A program made the position numbers and the translations under genes. The notes below the pieces were generated by a model, which saw nothing but the letters and a program-made list of their open reading frames with translations, was not told where the DNA came from and did no database searches. Below, one piece after another: positions 7,689-16,622 of a DNA stretch of 23,210 nt. This stretch comes from DASXMX01 sp036794395 (lineage in GTDB: Bacteria > Planctomycetota > Phycisphaerae > Tepidisphaerales > Tepidisphaeraceae): contig DAIRGS010000092.1 of assembly GCA_036794395.1 (NCBI GenBank), forward strand, positions 1 through 23,210, read 5' to 3'. Positions within the stretch are counted from its first letter, which is position 1; every line of letters starts with the position of its first letter.

Positions 7689-8900
7689 CTAGACTTTAAC
7701 AGCAGTCGTAGGTGCCGGGCCTTTGGCAGCCGCCATGGCGATATGGGCGAGCGCATCGGTGGCATACTGGACGTCCTGGGTGCTGATGAACGGGCCAAAA
7801 CTGAAACGGGTGGTCCCGCCCAGGGCGGCGGTGCCGATAGCTTCATGGGCGAGCGGGGCGCAGTGGATTCCCGGACGGGTGAGAATTCCATAACTGGATT
7901 CGAGAATTGCCGACAGCTCGTGGGGATCGTAGCCTTCGACACGAACGGAAAACACGCCGATTCGATTGCGCGGGCCGCGCGGGCCGTAATAGGTCAGGCC
8001 GGCGATATCGCTTACACCTTCGATAAAGGTCAAGGTGAGCTCACGGTCATGGGTTGCAAGTTTTTCGATGCTCTGATCCATCACCCACTTCAGGCCGGCG
8101 GATAGGCCGGCGATGCCGATGGCATTGTGGCTGCCGGGCTCGAAGCGGTCGGGCATGAAATCGGGCTGGCGATCTTCTTCGCTGACCGATCCGGTGCCGC
8201 CCTCCTTTAATGGGCGCAACGTCTTTTCCAAACCTGGGCGGAGGTAGAGAAAGCCGGTGCCCAGGGGACCGAGCAGTCCCTTGTGGCCAGGCGCGGCAAG
8301 GAGATCGATGTTGTCCGCGCGAACATCGACGGCAATGTGGCCGGCCGATTGAGCGGCATCGACGATGAAGGGCACTCCCGCTTCTCGGGCGATGCGGCCG
8401 ATCTCGCGGATGGGCTGGATGGTGCCAGTCACATTACTGACGTGAGTAATCGCGATCAGTGCGGTGTCGGGGCGGATGGCGTGCCGGATGTCCTCGGGAT
8501 CAACCAGGCCCGTCTTACCGTCGACCGCGATGCGCGTGGTATCGATCCATCCATATTCCTCCATCGCGCGGAGCGGGCGAAGGATTGAATTGTGATCGAT
8601 GTGGGTGCAGATTGCGTGGGCATGTTGGCGGGGGTCGATCAGGCCCTTGATGGCGAGGTTGAGCGCATCGGAGCAATTGAGCGCGAAGACAAAATGATCG
8701 GGATTTTCGCCGTTGAAAAATCGGTTGAGCCGACGCCGGCATTCGGTCATAAGAGCGGCGGTTTCCACCGCTTCGCGATAAGCGCCGCGTCCCGCGCTCG
8801 CGCCAAGATCCTGGGCATAGCGGACCATCGCCTCAGTTACACCCGGCGGCTTGGGAAAACTCGTGGCGGCATTATCCAGATACAATCGACGCGGCAACAT
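7689..8900 (-). CDS. class V aminotransferase, cysteine desulfurase family (SufS/NifS-like)
   Basis: This is a PLP-dependent enzyme of 403 residues. Visible elements are the N-terminal YLDNAATSFPKPP (about 7-19), substrate/PLP residues in HIDHNS (100-105), DAAQSAGH (181-188) and the Schiff-base lysine in APGHKGLLGP (K207). The candidate catalytic cysteine lies in RPGIHCAP (C347). The RxGxHCAP context and overall layout fit the cysteine desulfurase family subgroup close to SufS, which takes sulfur from cysteine. No iron-sulfur scaffold gene (sufU, iscU) is adjacent, so the sulfur acceptor is unknown. The ATG at 8900 is preceded by a GTGAG stretch. A candidate promoter lies about 65 nt upstream of the start. 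The LLM oxidoreductase follows 92 bp downstream. Confidence 0.9.
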   Translation of the reverse strand: MLPRRLYLDNAATSFPKPPGVTEAMVRYAQDLGASAGRGAYREAVETAALMTECRRRLNRFFNGENPDHFVFALNCSDALNLAIKGLIDPRQHAHAICTHIDHNSILRPLRAMEEYGWIDTTRIAVDGKTGLVDPEDIRHAIRPDTALIAITHVSNVTGTIQPIREIGRIAREAGVPFIVDAAQSAGHIAVDVRADNIDLLAAPGHKGLLGPLGTGFLYLRPGLEKTLRPLKEGGTGSVSEEDRQPDFMPDRFEPGSHNAIGIAGLSAGLKWVMDQSIEKLATHDRELTLTFIEGVSDIAGLTYYGPRGPRNRIGVFSVRVEGYDPHELSAILESSYGILTRPGIHCAPLAHEAIGTAALGGTTRFSFGPFISTQDVQYATDALAHIAMAAAKGPAPTTAVKV

Positions 8901-8964
8901 TACATCTCACTTCAAAGTGCGGTCAGAGACATCGAACGAACGGATCCTTCCGGTGGAGATCAAC

Positions 8965-8992
8965 ATCTTAGAAGCACACGCCGGTAGATCAA
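8965..8992 (-). promoter_or_regulatory. candidate promoter upstream of the cysteine desulfurase-like gene
   Basis: On the minus strand, TTGATC (8992-8987) and TAAGAT (8970-8965) are separated by 16 nt, each matching four of six positions of the sigma70 consensus. This would give a leader of about 60 nt before the ATG at 8900. It is a moderate match only. Nothing else is evident in 8901-9027. Confidence 0.35.
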
Positions 8993-9027
8993 ACAGCGAC
9001 AAGGGGCATAGAGGCCCGCTCCTTATT

Positions 9028-9240
9028 CCCTCCACCGGTACGCCGGGGGAGGGTAGGGAGGGGGAGTCTTTTTTCCGCGCCCAATAAATGCTCGTATGAG
9101 CAGAGTGCGAATCCTGCAGGATGTCACAATCGAAAAAACCGGACGATCTTGATTCCGAATGTTCACCTTACGCCCCCTCCCTACCCACTCGCGGGCAGTC
9201 GCCAATTCCGCTCGCTTCCCCCGGAGTACCGGTGGAGGGA
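9028..9240. repeat. head-to-head composite intergenic repeat, copy 1
   Basis: The left arm (9028-9065) reads CCCTCCACCGGTACGCC followed by a G-rich run. The right arm (9173-9240) is its inverted partner, ending in GTACCGGTGGAGGG. The right arm carries about 31 extra bases (containing CTCGCGGGCAGTCGCC) between the G/C-rich run and the CCGGTAC palindrome end, so the element pairs a short form with a long form. The spacer of about 107 bp between the arms shows no gene. The same short/long pair recurs at 14286-14433. It lies downstream of mfd's upstream neighbour block, between the cysteine desulfurase-like promoter and the end of mfd. It could terminate nothing on the minus strand except read-through from mfd. 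Confidence 0.85.
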
Positions 9241-9338
9241 GCAAAGGACGCGTGATCTGACTTGTGGGTAATGACAAGCGGCGTACCGAGGGAGGGAAAA
9301 GAGGATCGCCTGAAGTGTCATGCACCTGCGGCCGGTGA

Positions 9339-12300
9339 TCAATTGCGTCGCCCTATAGCCACCGGCGCGCGAGACACGGGCTTGGCATGGGGCGGCGCGG
9401 GAGGCGCGGCCGGCACAAGCGGTTCACCCTTTTGCTCGCGCTCGTGGGCGCTTTTGAGGAGGTTTCGCAGCACCATCAAAAGTGTTTCAGGCTGCATGTA
9501 AGTATCGGGCATTCGCAAGTAGACGGTCCTGTCGTCGATGACGCGGAGCGTGCCGGGTGCGCCGGTGAGTGCCGCCTGCGCCTTGGCTGCGTCGGATACC
9601 GTGAGAACCGCATCAGGGTCCTTTTTGATAATGCTGCTGATGCCATACAGTCCCGCGAGCAGGCGCAGTTCAGTCAGAGCAAACAGGAGCACGGCCTGCC
9701 GGGGTGCTTCGCCGAACGCGTCCTTTGCATCGGCCTCCAGCATGTGAAGCATTTCGAGACTGGAGCAGCGCGTGAGGCGGCGGTACATGTCCATGCGCTG
9801 GCGGTCGGCGGCAATCCAGGTCTTGGGGAAGAACGCGCTGGTGCCGATCTCGACGTGGGCTTCGGGCTGCTGGGGCTTGGCTTCCTTCTTGAGCTGGCGA
9901 GTGGCCTCCTCCAGAAGCTGGCAATACATCTCGTAACCCACGGCGGCGATGTGGCCGGATTGCTCCGGGCCGAGAATATTGCCGGCGCCGCGTAGTTCCA
10001 GATCGCGCATGGCGATTTTAAAACCGGCTCCGAGGTGGCTGTATTCCTCGATGGCCTTGAGGCGCTTAGCAGCAATCTGAGTCACGGGTCGATCGGATGG
10101 GAGCAGCAGGTAGCAATACGCGCGATGCTTGTAGCGGCCTACCCGGCCTCGAAGCTGGTGAAGCTCGCTTAACCCGAATCGATCCGCGTTATTGATCAGG
10201 ATCGTGTTGACGTTGGGAATATCCAGGCCGCTTTCGATGATGGTCGTGCAGACCAGGATATCGGCCTCGTGGCGGACGAATTTAAGCATAACGTCTTCCA
10301 GCTCGCCATCACCCATTTGCCCGTGCCCGGTGATGATGCGGGCATCGGGGACCATCTGCTGGATCTGCTCGGCCATGTCCAGAATATTTGCCACGCGATT
10401 GTGGACAAAATACACCTGGCCCTCGCGCTGCAGCTCGCGCAGGATCGCCAGCTTGACGCGTTGTTTATCGAATGACATTACTTCGGTGACGATGCTCCGC
10501 CGATCCTGCGGGGCGGTGGTCAGCGATGAGATATCGCGCAGGCCCAGCATGCTCATGTGGAGCGTGCGTGGGATTGGCGTTGCGGACATGGTCAGCACGT
10601 CCACCGTCTTGCGCATCTGCTTGAGGCGCTCCTTGTGGGTAACGCCGAATCGTTGTTCTTCGTCGATGACGACCAGGCCAAGATCGGGGAATTTGATATC
10701 TTTGCTGAGGAGGCGGTGCGTGCCGATCAGCACGTCCACCTCGCCCTTGTTCAGACGTGAAACTGTTTCTTTCTGTTGCTTTGATGTCTTAAACCGGCTG
10801 ATGGATTCAACGGCGAATGGATAATTCGCCATTCGCTCTTTGAAGGAGCGGTAGTGCTGCTCGGCAAGGACGGTGGTCGGCACAAGCACGGCAACCTGCT
10901 TGCCAAACTCCACTGCCTTAAAAGCCGCACGCATGGCCATTTCGGTTTTGCCGTAGCCCACGTCGCCGCATAGCAGGCGATCCATCGGACGGCTCTTGGT
11001 CATGTCCTGCTTGATTTCCTCAGCCGCGACAACCTGATCGACGGTGGGCTCGTATGGAAACTCGGCTTCAAATTCGCGCTGCCAGTCGGTGTCGGAGGGG
11101 TAGGCCATTCCGGGCTGCGCGGCGCGGGCCGCCTGGATCTCAAGCAGCTCGGCGGCCATATCCATGACCGCTTCAGCCACCTTGGCCTTCTGCTTTTCCC
11201 ATGAGCCCGATCCGAGCCGGGAGAGTTGCGGATGGCCGCTGAAGCCGCCGATGTATTTCTGGATCAGGTTGATGCGCGCCGCGGGGACGTGCAGAGTCGC
11301 ATTCTCGGCGAATCGAAGGGAAAGGTATTCCTCGCTATGGCCATCCTTGTTGATCGTGTGCATGCCCATGAATTTGGCGATGCCATGGGCGACGTGGACG
11401 ACATAGTCGCCCACCTTCAGATCAAGAAACGAATCGACTGGCCGCGAGGCGATGACCTTAGAAACACGGCGGCGTTGCTCATAGCGGTGGAACAGCTCGT
11501 GATGCCCCAACAGGGCGAAACGCGATCCGGAAGACAAGGAGACAGGGAGACAGGGAGACAAGGAGATGGGAGCCAAAGACGCCGCGATCGCATTCGACTG
11601 ATTTGCTTTACCCGTCTCCTTGTCTCCTTGTCTCCCCGTCTCCTTGTCTCCTGCCTCTTCCCAGACAAAGCCGCGATGCAGATACCCCACCGGAATCTGA
11701 ATCTTGTCCCGCAAGCCCGGCTGATCCTGATCGAGCAGCTCGGCAAATCGATTCTGTTCCCCTTCGTTCTCGCAAAAAACCGTGACGGTATGGGTTTGAG
11801 CCAGCTCGGCCAATTCACGCAGGGCCTTCTTGGCCTCTGTTTCAAACTTCTGGACGGATTGGATTGGGAGGTGGACATGCTTAATCTCCTGTCCACCCAC
11901 CAGGCTGGGCATCACGGCGGTGCTCTGATCAAACTGGCTGAGCTCCAGAAGCGTGTATTGCTGGGCAAGCCGCAGCACCGCGCTCAGTGGGTATACGTTC
12001 TTTACTTCCGGCAGACGATCGAGATAGCTTTTGGCCTGCTCGGCGATTTCCAGCGGCGCCCAGAGAACCACGATTGCGTCCTCGGGCATGAAGCTGAGCA
12101 TGCTGACGGATTCGCCGACATCGGGCAGGGTGCCTTTGATATCGATGATGCGCACCGACGGCAGCACTTCGAGTGAGCCGAGTGTGTCGAGATCGAAACG
12201 CTTGATGGATTCGATCTGATCGCCAAAAAAATCGATGCGCGCAGTGAGGCCGATCTGATCGCCCGAGGCCTCGTGGTCGCCAGGCAGATAGACATCAATA

Positions 12301-12884
12301 ATGCCGCCGCGTACCGCGAAATCTCCGGGAACTTCAACCTGGTCCAAACGGTTGTAGCCATGCTCCGAGAGCCAGACGATGAGCTTTTCGGGCTCGAGTT
12401 CCTGTCCGGGTTTGAGCGTGCGGATCAACAGATCCAACTGCTGCCGCGAGGGCACCGACTGCATCATTGCTTGGATCGGCGCCACGAGCATGTCTGAATT
12501 GGATACCTTCGTGGCGTAGCGCGAGATCAGTTGCAGCCGATCGGCCACCTGCTCTTCGCTCAACCGGCCAAGTGAACCGCTGAGTTCGAGAGCGGGCATG
12601 ACGTCGGGCCGGCGGCCCATGAACAACTCGATATCGTCGGCCAGATCATCAGCCTCATCGAGATGCCCGCAAAGCAGGACAATCGGGCGCTTCAGTTCCT
12701 TTTCCACGGCCGCGATCACGGCGGCGACGCTGCTGCCCCAGAGACCCGACGCCGTAGCGGCGCGGACGGCAGCCAGGGACTGGGCCAGTTGTTTAAGCGG
12801 GCGCGCAGCGACGAGCCGTCCGATGATGTCGGCGGTGGGGTTCTTTGGGTTCATCTCGGGCTTATCGTAGCGCTGGGGGAACAT
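9339..12884 (-). CDS. mfd: transcription-repair coupling factor Mfd
   Basis: Mfd releases RNA polymerase stalled at DNA lesions and recruits UvrA for nucleotide excision repair. The 1181-residue protein shows the full order: a UvrB-like N-terminal module (about 1-450), a CarD-like RNA-polymerase interaction domain (LKVGDYVVHVAHGIAKFMG, about 480-560), the RecG-like motor with Walker A GDVGYGKTEM (about 638-648), DEEQRFG (about 740), SATPIPRTL and QLRGRVGR, and the C-terminal TRCF domain. Residues about 410-451 are an unusual in-frame insert (GDKETGRQGDKETG ... SPCLPVSLS) encoded by inverted octamer repeats. It lies between GYLHRGFVWEE and RFALLGHHELF, where other Mfd proteins have a short loop. 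An alternative start is the ATG at 12854; neither ATG has a clear ribosome site. It follows mnmE by 33 nt and is probably cotranscribed. Confidence 0.97.
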   Translation of the reverse strand: MFPQRYDKPEMNPKNPTADIIGRLVAARPLKQLAQSLAAVRAATASGLWGSSVAAVIAAVEKELKRPIVLLCGHLDEADDLADDIELFMGRRPDVMPALELSGSLGRLSEEQVADRLQLISRYATKVSNSDMLVAPIQAMMQSVPSRQQLDLLIRTLKPGQELEPEKLIVWLSEHGYNRLDQVEVPGDFAVRGGIIDVYLPGDHEASGDQIGLTARIDFFGDQIESIKRFDLDTLGSLEVLPSVRIIDIKGTLPDVGESVSMLSFMPEDAIVVLWAPLEIAEQAKSYLDRLPEVKNVYPLSAVLRLAQQYTLLELSQFDQSTAVMPSLVGGQEIKHVHLPIQSVQKFETEAKKALRELAELAQTHTVTVFCENEGEQNRFAELLDQDQPGLRDKIQIPVGYLHRGFVWEEAGDKETGRQGDKETGKANQSNAIAASLAPISLSPCLPVSLSSGSRFALLGHHELFHRYEQRRRVSKVIASRPVDSFLDLKVGDYVVHVAHGIAKFMGMHTINKDGHSEEYLSLRFAENATLHVPAARINLIQKYIGGFSGHPQLSRLGSGSWEKQKAKVAEAVMDMAAELLEIQAARAAQPGMAYPSDTDWQREFEAEFPYEPTVDQVVAAEEIKQDMTKSRPMDRLLCGDVGYGKTEMAMRAAFKAVEFGKQVAVLVPTTVLAEQHYRSFKERMANYPFAVESISRFKTSKQQKETVSRLNKGEVDVLIGTHRLLSKDIKFPDLGLVVIDEEQRFGVTHKERLKQMRKTVDVLTMSATPIPRTLHMSMLGLRDISSLTTAPQDRRSIVTEVMSFDKQRVKLAILRELQREGQVYFVHNRVANILDMAEQIQQMVPDARIITGHGQMGDGELEDVMLKFVRHEADILVCTTIIESGLDIPNVNTILINNADRFGLSELHQLRGRVGRYKHRAYCYLLLPSDRPVTQIAAKRLKAIEEYSHLGAGFKIAMRDLELRGAGNILGPEQSGHIAAVGYEMYCQLLEEATRQLKKEAKPQQPEAHVEIGTSAFFPKTWIAADRQRMDMYRRLTRCSSLEMLHMLEADAKDAFGEAPRQAVLLFALTELRLLAGLYGISSIIKKDPDAVLTVSDAAKAQAALTGAPGTLRVIDDRTVYLRMPDTYMQPETLLMVLRNLLKSAHEREQKGEPLVPAAPPAPPHAKPVSRAPVAIGRRN
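11533..11655. repeat. inverted pair of octamer tandem repeats inside mfd
   Basis: The left arm (11533-11567) is about four tandem copies of GACARGGA. The right arm (11614-11653) is about five copies of GTCTCCTT, the reverse complement family, with variant units such as GTCTCCCC. A loop of about 40 bp separates the arms. The element sits inside the mfd reading frame without breaking it and encodes about 42 residues. The arms could form a long hairpin in DNA or mRNA. Repeats of this kind are normally intergenic. Confidence 0.88.
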
Positions 12885-12917
12885 GGGGTAAAGGCCGGGA
12901 GATTAATCCGGGCGGCT

Positions 12918-14231
12918 TCACTTTCCGATGCAAAATCCCGAGAAGATCCTGCCGAGCAGATCGTCGGGCGTGATTCGGCCCAGAATGCCGCCGAGCAGTT
13001 CCAGTGCTTCACGCAGTTCCATGGCGATGAGTTCAGGTGCATTGACGTTTTTGGCGCGGGCAAGGGCAATTCGCGCGTCCTCGATGGCTCGGACGTGCCG
13101 CAGATTCAGGGCCAAGGTGTTGCCGGTGTTGGATTCGCCAAAACAGAGGTCGTCGAGGCCGCGGCGAAGTTCGTCCATTCCGGCGCCGGTGTGGGCGCTG
13201 ACCGCGAACTGATCGGGAGGAGTGGCCAAAGACGTGTTTGCCGCCAAATCGCACTTCGATCGCACGACAAGGTCCGGCTCACGACCCACCGACACACGCC
13301 GCCCGAGGTCGCTGAGTACGTCCTCCACAAGAATCAGCACATCGGCAGTCTGGGCAACGCGAAGCGCCTGGTCGTGCATTTGCCGGTCGATGTCGGATTC
13401 GGCGATCTGGTCATCCAAGCCCGCCACATCCATCATGCGGACAATCCCGCGGGACAGCGCTACCTCGACGGATAGCGCATCGCGGGTCGTTCCAGCGACG
13501 GATGACACCACCGCGCGTTCTTTTCCCGACAGTGCATTGAGCAGTGTGCTTTTCCCGGCATTGGGCCGCCCAATCAGCACGATGGTGGGCTCGTGTACGA
13601 GCCTTTCGAATCGGGCGCTGTTCGTAAGAAGCGCTTCCAGGGCCGCATCGGCCTCGCCAATTCTCGCAAGCTCTTGCTCGTTGGACAGGAATGTGACGTC
13701 TTCCCCCGAGAAATCGATCCCCACTTCAATCAGCGCGAGGGTATCGGTGAGGAGTGACATGATCGGGGTGAGCTGCCGGGCGAGTTCACCGCCTAGCAAT
13801 CGCCGGGCGGCGAGCAGCTCCTGATCGTTGCCGGCGGAGATGGTCGCAGCCACGCCTTCGGCTTCGGTCAGATCGATCCGGCCATTGAAGTAGGCGCGAG
13901 CGGTGAATTCTCCCGGCTCAGCCGGGCGAGCGCCGCGGTTGAGAATTTCGTCCAAAAGCATCCGTGCCAGAACGGGGTTGCCCGAAACATGGAATTCGAC
14001 GAGGTCGTCGCCAGTGTAGCTGTGGGGGGTTCGAAGAATTAAGACGAACGCGGAAATGGTAAGGCCGCGAAATCCGATCTTGCAGCGCGATGCCGATCCG
14101 CCTGCCTTATTTAGGGGAAGCCCGAGGCCCTCCGCAATTGAAATCGCGCCCGGCCCGCTTGCCCGAACGATCATCCGCGCCGCCTGGCCGACGCCGCTGC
14201 TGATTGCCGTGATGGTTTCTCGGGGATTCAC
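12918..14231 (-). CDS. mnmE: tRNA uridine-5-carboxymethylaminomethyl(34) synthesis GTPase MnmE
   Basis: MnmE works with MnmG to modify the wobble uridine of certain tRNAs. The 437-residue protein has an N-terminal tetrahydrofolate-binding region (TITAISSGVGQAARMIVR), a helical domain, an inserted G domain with G1 GRPNAGKS (221-228), G2 region TTRD (248-251) and G3 DVAGL (268-272, usually DTAGL), and the signature C-terminus GFCIGK. The G4 motif reads SKCD (325-328) where NKxD is usual, a change seen directly in the sequence. The start is uncertain: GTG at 14231 gives the usual family length before TITAI, while TTG at 14246 adds five residues; neither has a Shine-Dalgarno sequence. It lies between yidC and mfd on the same strand. 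The 246-262 bp gap to yidC holds repeat copy 2. Confidence 0.95.
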   Translation of the reverse strand: MNPRETITAISSGVGQAARMIVRASGPGAISIAEGLGLPLNKAGGSASRCKIGFRGLTISAFVLILRTPHSYTGDDLVEFHVSGNPVLARMLLDEILNRGARPAEPGEFTARAYFNGRIDLTEAEGVAATISAGNDQELLAARRLLGGELARQLTPIMSLLTDTLALIEVGIDFSGEDVTFLSNEQELARIGEADAALEALLTNSARFERLVHEPTIVLIGRPNAGKSTLLNALSGKERAVVSSVAGTTRDALSVEVALSRGIVRMMDVAGLDDQIAESDIDRQMHDQALRVAQTADVLILVEDVLSDLGRRVSVGREPDLVVRSKCDLAANTSLATPPDQFAVSAHTGAGMDELRRGLDDLCFGESNTGNTLALNLRHVRAIEDARIALARAKNVNAPELIAMELREALELLGGILGRITPDDLLGRIFSGFCIGK

Positions 14232-14285
14232 GGGCTTTGGTGCCAACGGGCAAGGGGCGCGCTAAACATTGGACGGCCCTCTTCT

Positions 14286-14433
14286 CCCTCCACCGGTACG
14301 CCGGGGGAGGGTTGGGGAGGGGGGCTTGCGCGCCGCTGGTTGGCGAAGGAACCCAGATAAAAACAACCCCCTCCCTACCCACTCGCGGGCAGTCGCCAAT
14401 TCCGCTCGCTTCCCCCGGCGTACCGGTGGAGGG
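14286..14433. repeat. head-to-head composite intergenic repeat, copy 2
   Basis: The left arm (14286-14323) and right arm (14367-14433) repeat the short-form/long-form pair seen at 9028-9240, with the same CCACCGGTACGCC end and the same CTCGCGGGCAGTCGCC insert in the long arm. The inner spacer is different and shorter (about 43 bp), so only the arms are conserved. It fills the yidC-mnmE gap and could form a strong stem in the transcript, possibly attenuating or processing the message between the two genes. Confidence 0.88.
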
Positions 14434-14492
14434 AAAAAGGGCGGTCTCCGCATCTGTCGCGCGCCTGCGGACAAGCTGAAACTTACTAACGG

Positions 14493-16622
14493 CTACTTCT
14501 TCTTATCTTTCCGTTCCTGCTCTTTACGCGCGTCTTCCGCCTTTTCAAGGATCTTATTCCATGCCGCCCACAATCGGGCAATCCAGCCATTGCTTTGAGG
14601 CTCGGCTGGTTCATCGGCTTTCGTTAGCCGGCTAAAACGAGTCGGCTTGGTGGGAATAAATACCCTTCCCGCCTTCTCGGCTTCCTCGCGGGCTTTAATG
14701 TGATCGCGAACGATCTTGCTTTCAATGATGCCTACCGCGGTACTCGTGGCAATGTAGAGATTCAATCCGCTTGGATACGTGTAGAAAATGAGCAGAAACA
14801 TGATCGGCGACATCCACTGCATCATCTTCTGCTGCTGAATCTGCTCGGGGGTGGCGGCCACGGGTTTGGGCATGAACTGCTGCTGGAGGAACATCGCCGC
14901 TGACAAGAGGAACGGAACCAGCGAGATTCCGTGAATATCGCCCAATAGCGGAAGATGGATGGCGGTGGCAAAGTGATAGATGTAATCCGGCTGCGACAGG
15001 TCCTTGATCCAGGTGAAGCCATACAGGAACGGAGCCTGGCGTAATTCGAAGGTCGTCTGGAGCACACCGTACAACGCGATCCAGATCGGCATCTGAAGAA
15101 ACATCGGCAGGCAGCCCAGGTACGGGCCAAGGCCCTGCTGCTTGTGGAAATCCATCATCGCTTTGTTGAGGGCTTCCTTGTCGTCTTTGTACTTCTCCTG
15201 GAGCCGTTTCATTTCCGGCCCCATCTTCGACATCTTTGACATCGAAATCTGGGATCGGCGGGTGATCGGATGCAAACACACACGCACGATCGCAACCAGG
15301 CCAATGATCGCAAGGCCCCAGTCGCGGAAGACCATGTGCATGACGCCGAGCAGCCAGATGATGAAGGTAACGAGCGGAGCGAAGGTGCAAATGCCGCAGA
15401 TTCCCCCGCTGATGACTAGGAGAATGTTGTAATCGCGCGGGAAGCTCGAGTAGTGCGCTGTTTGAAGCACATCTCGCCACTTGGGCCCGAAGAACACCGT
15501 CAGCGGAAGCACCGCCTGCTGATGGGCCTCGACCTTGATCTCTTTGGTCTGAAACGTCAGGTAGGCGTCGTGATCGGGCATGTGCTCGGAATCGAGGCCG
15601 AATCCGTGAGCGACAATGGAGTTGATGTAGTCGGCGTTGGTTTCTTTGCCGCCCGACTTCATGTTTTCGGGAAGAACGATCGCGCCAAAATAATTACTCG
15701 TTGCACCCGCCCAGCGCGATACGCGCTGCTTTGCATCCTTCGTCAGATCGATGTTGCCGCTGTTGGTGTTCGTCTTGAACTCTTCGACCGGATGCGCTTC
15801 TAGAATGATCGTGGAACCTTCGAGGTATCCGCCGACCACTTGCCGGTCGGGTGAGCGATTGCTTTCGCCGGGGGGCAGCACCGGCCCGTTGAAATCCGTC
15901 TGAAGGGTCATCGGCGCATCTGTCAGGTTATTGAAGGTGGACTCGATCCCCACCTCGTAACCCTTGGTACCCGGATCATCCGCCTTCGCGATCGCATAGC
16001 TCTTGCGGATCTCCAGCACCGGCTTGCCATCACGCACCAGATCCGCGCCGTAAACAACCTCTGTCGGTGATTGCGAAACAACCGCCCACTGCACGCCGGA
16101 AAGATCGAATGTGGTTTTGTCGACGGTGATCGACCGGCTCGCGAGGGGCACAACGTTAGAATGCGTACTCGGCGGCTGCTCGAAAACATACGCGTCGCCG
16201 TTGCGCGCGGCGGTTTTGAATTGATTCAACACAACCGAGCTGATTCCGGCGCCTTTGGGCTCGGCATGCAGTTGAAGCGTGAAGACGGGATCCTTTGGAA
16301 TAGCCGATCCGAGGGCAACGGCGCTGGTAGTACCTGCCGACTGAGTCGTGGGAACGATTCGCGGCTGGCCGCTGTTGGTCGAAGCGGTCATCGTCGGCGC
16401 GGTTGTTGAACCGGTCGATGAAACATTCGGCTGCGAAGACGGATTGGTATCGGCAGGCGCCGGCGGGGAAGCGTCCGAACTCTGCGCAACAGGCTGCGTG
16501 GCCGGAGGCTGACCCGCCCAACCCGGATGGTGCTTGTCCATCCAGGCCACCCCCTGCATGTACAGCAGAATTCCCGCGAACCCCAGGACAACAAAAAGAA
16601 TGAGACGTCGGTTTTCCATCAT
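14493..16622 (-). CDS. yidC: membrane protein insertase YidC
   Basis: YidC inserts and folds inner-membrane proteins, alone or with SecYEG. The 709-residue protein begins with a transmembrane segment (ILFVVLGFAGILLYMQGVAW), then a Pro/Ser/Thr-rich linker, a large periplasmic beta domain (about 100-400), and the conserved five-helix core. The core contains the groove arginine in AIVRVCLHPITRRSQ, the cytoplasmic hairpin KMGPEMKRLQEKYKDDKEALNKAM split over its helices, CLPMFLQMPIWIALY, ELRQAPF and YPSGLNLY. The C-terminal tail is Lys-rich. The start is ATG 16622 or the next codon 16619. The upstream phosphoesterase ends in a TGA overlapping this ATGATG, and its last codons supply a GGGAG, so translation is probably coupled. 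mnmE follows downstream. Confidence 0.97.
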   Translation of the reverse strand: MMENRRLILFVVLGFAGILLYMQGVAWMDKHHPGWAGQPPATQPVAQSSDASPPAPADTNPSSQPNVSSTGSTTAPTMTASTNSGQPRIVPTTQSAGTTSAVALGSAIPKDPVFTLQLHAEPKGAGISSVVLNQFKTAARNGDAYVFEQPPSTHSNVVPLASRSITVDKTTFDLSGVQWAVVSQSPTEVVYGADLVRDGKPVLEIRKSYAIAKADDPGTKGYEVGIESTFNNLTDAPMTLQTDFNGPVLPPGESNRSPDRQVVGGYLEGSTIILEAHPVEEFKTNTNSGNIDLTKDAKQRVSRWAGATSNYFGAIVLPENMKSGGKETNADYINSIVAHGFGLDSEHMPDHDAYLTFQTKEIKVEAHQQAVLPLTVFFGPKWRDVLQTAHYSSFPRDYNILLVISGGICGICTFAPLVTFIIWLLGVMHMVFRDWGLAIIGLVAIVRVCLHPITRRSQISMSKMSKMGPEMKRLQEKYKDDKEALNKAMMDFHKQQGLGPYLGCLPMFLQMPIWIALYGVLQTTFELRQAPFLYGFTWIKDLSQPDYIYHFATAIHLPLLGDIHGISLVPFLLSAAMFLQQQFMPKPVAATPEQIQQQKMMQWMSPIMFLLIFYTYPSGLNLYIATSTAVGIIESKIVRDHIKAREEAEKAGRVFIPTKPTRFSRLTKADEPAEPQSNGWIARLWAAWNKILEKAEDARKEQERKDKKK

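Noticed and set aside
9068..9172. A gene or RNA in the spacer of repeat copy 1
   Set aside because: There is no open frame with a start signal and only a 5-bp stem. The spacer is not shared with copy 2.
11533..11655. CRISPR-like array
   Set aside because: The units are 8-bp, contiguous and inverted across a loop, with no spacers.
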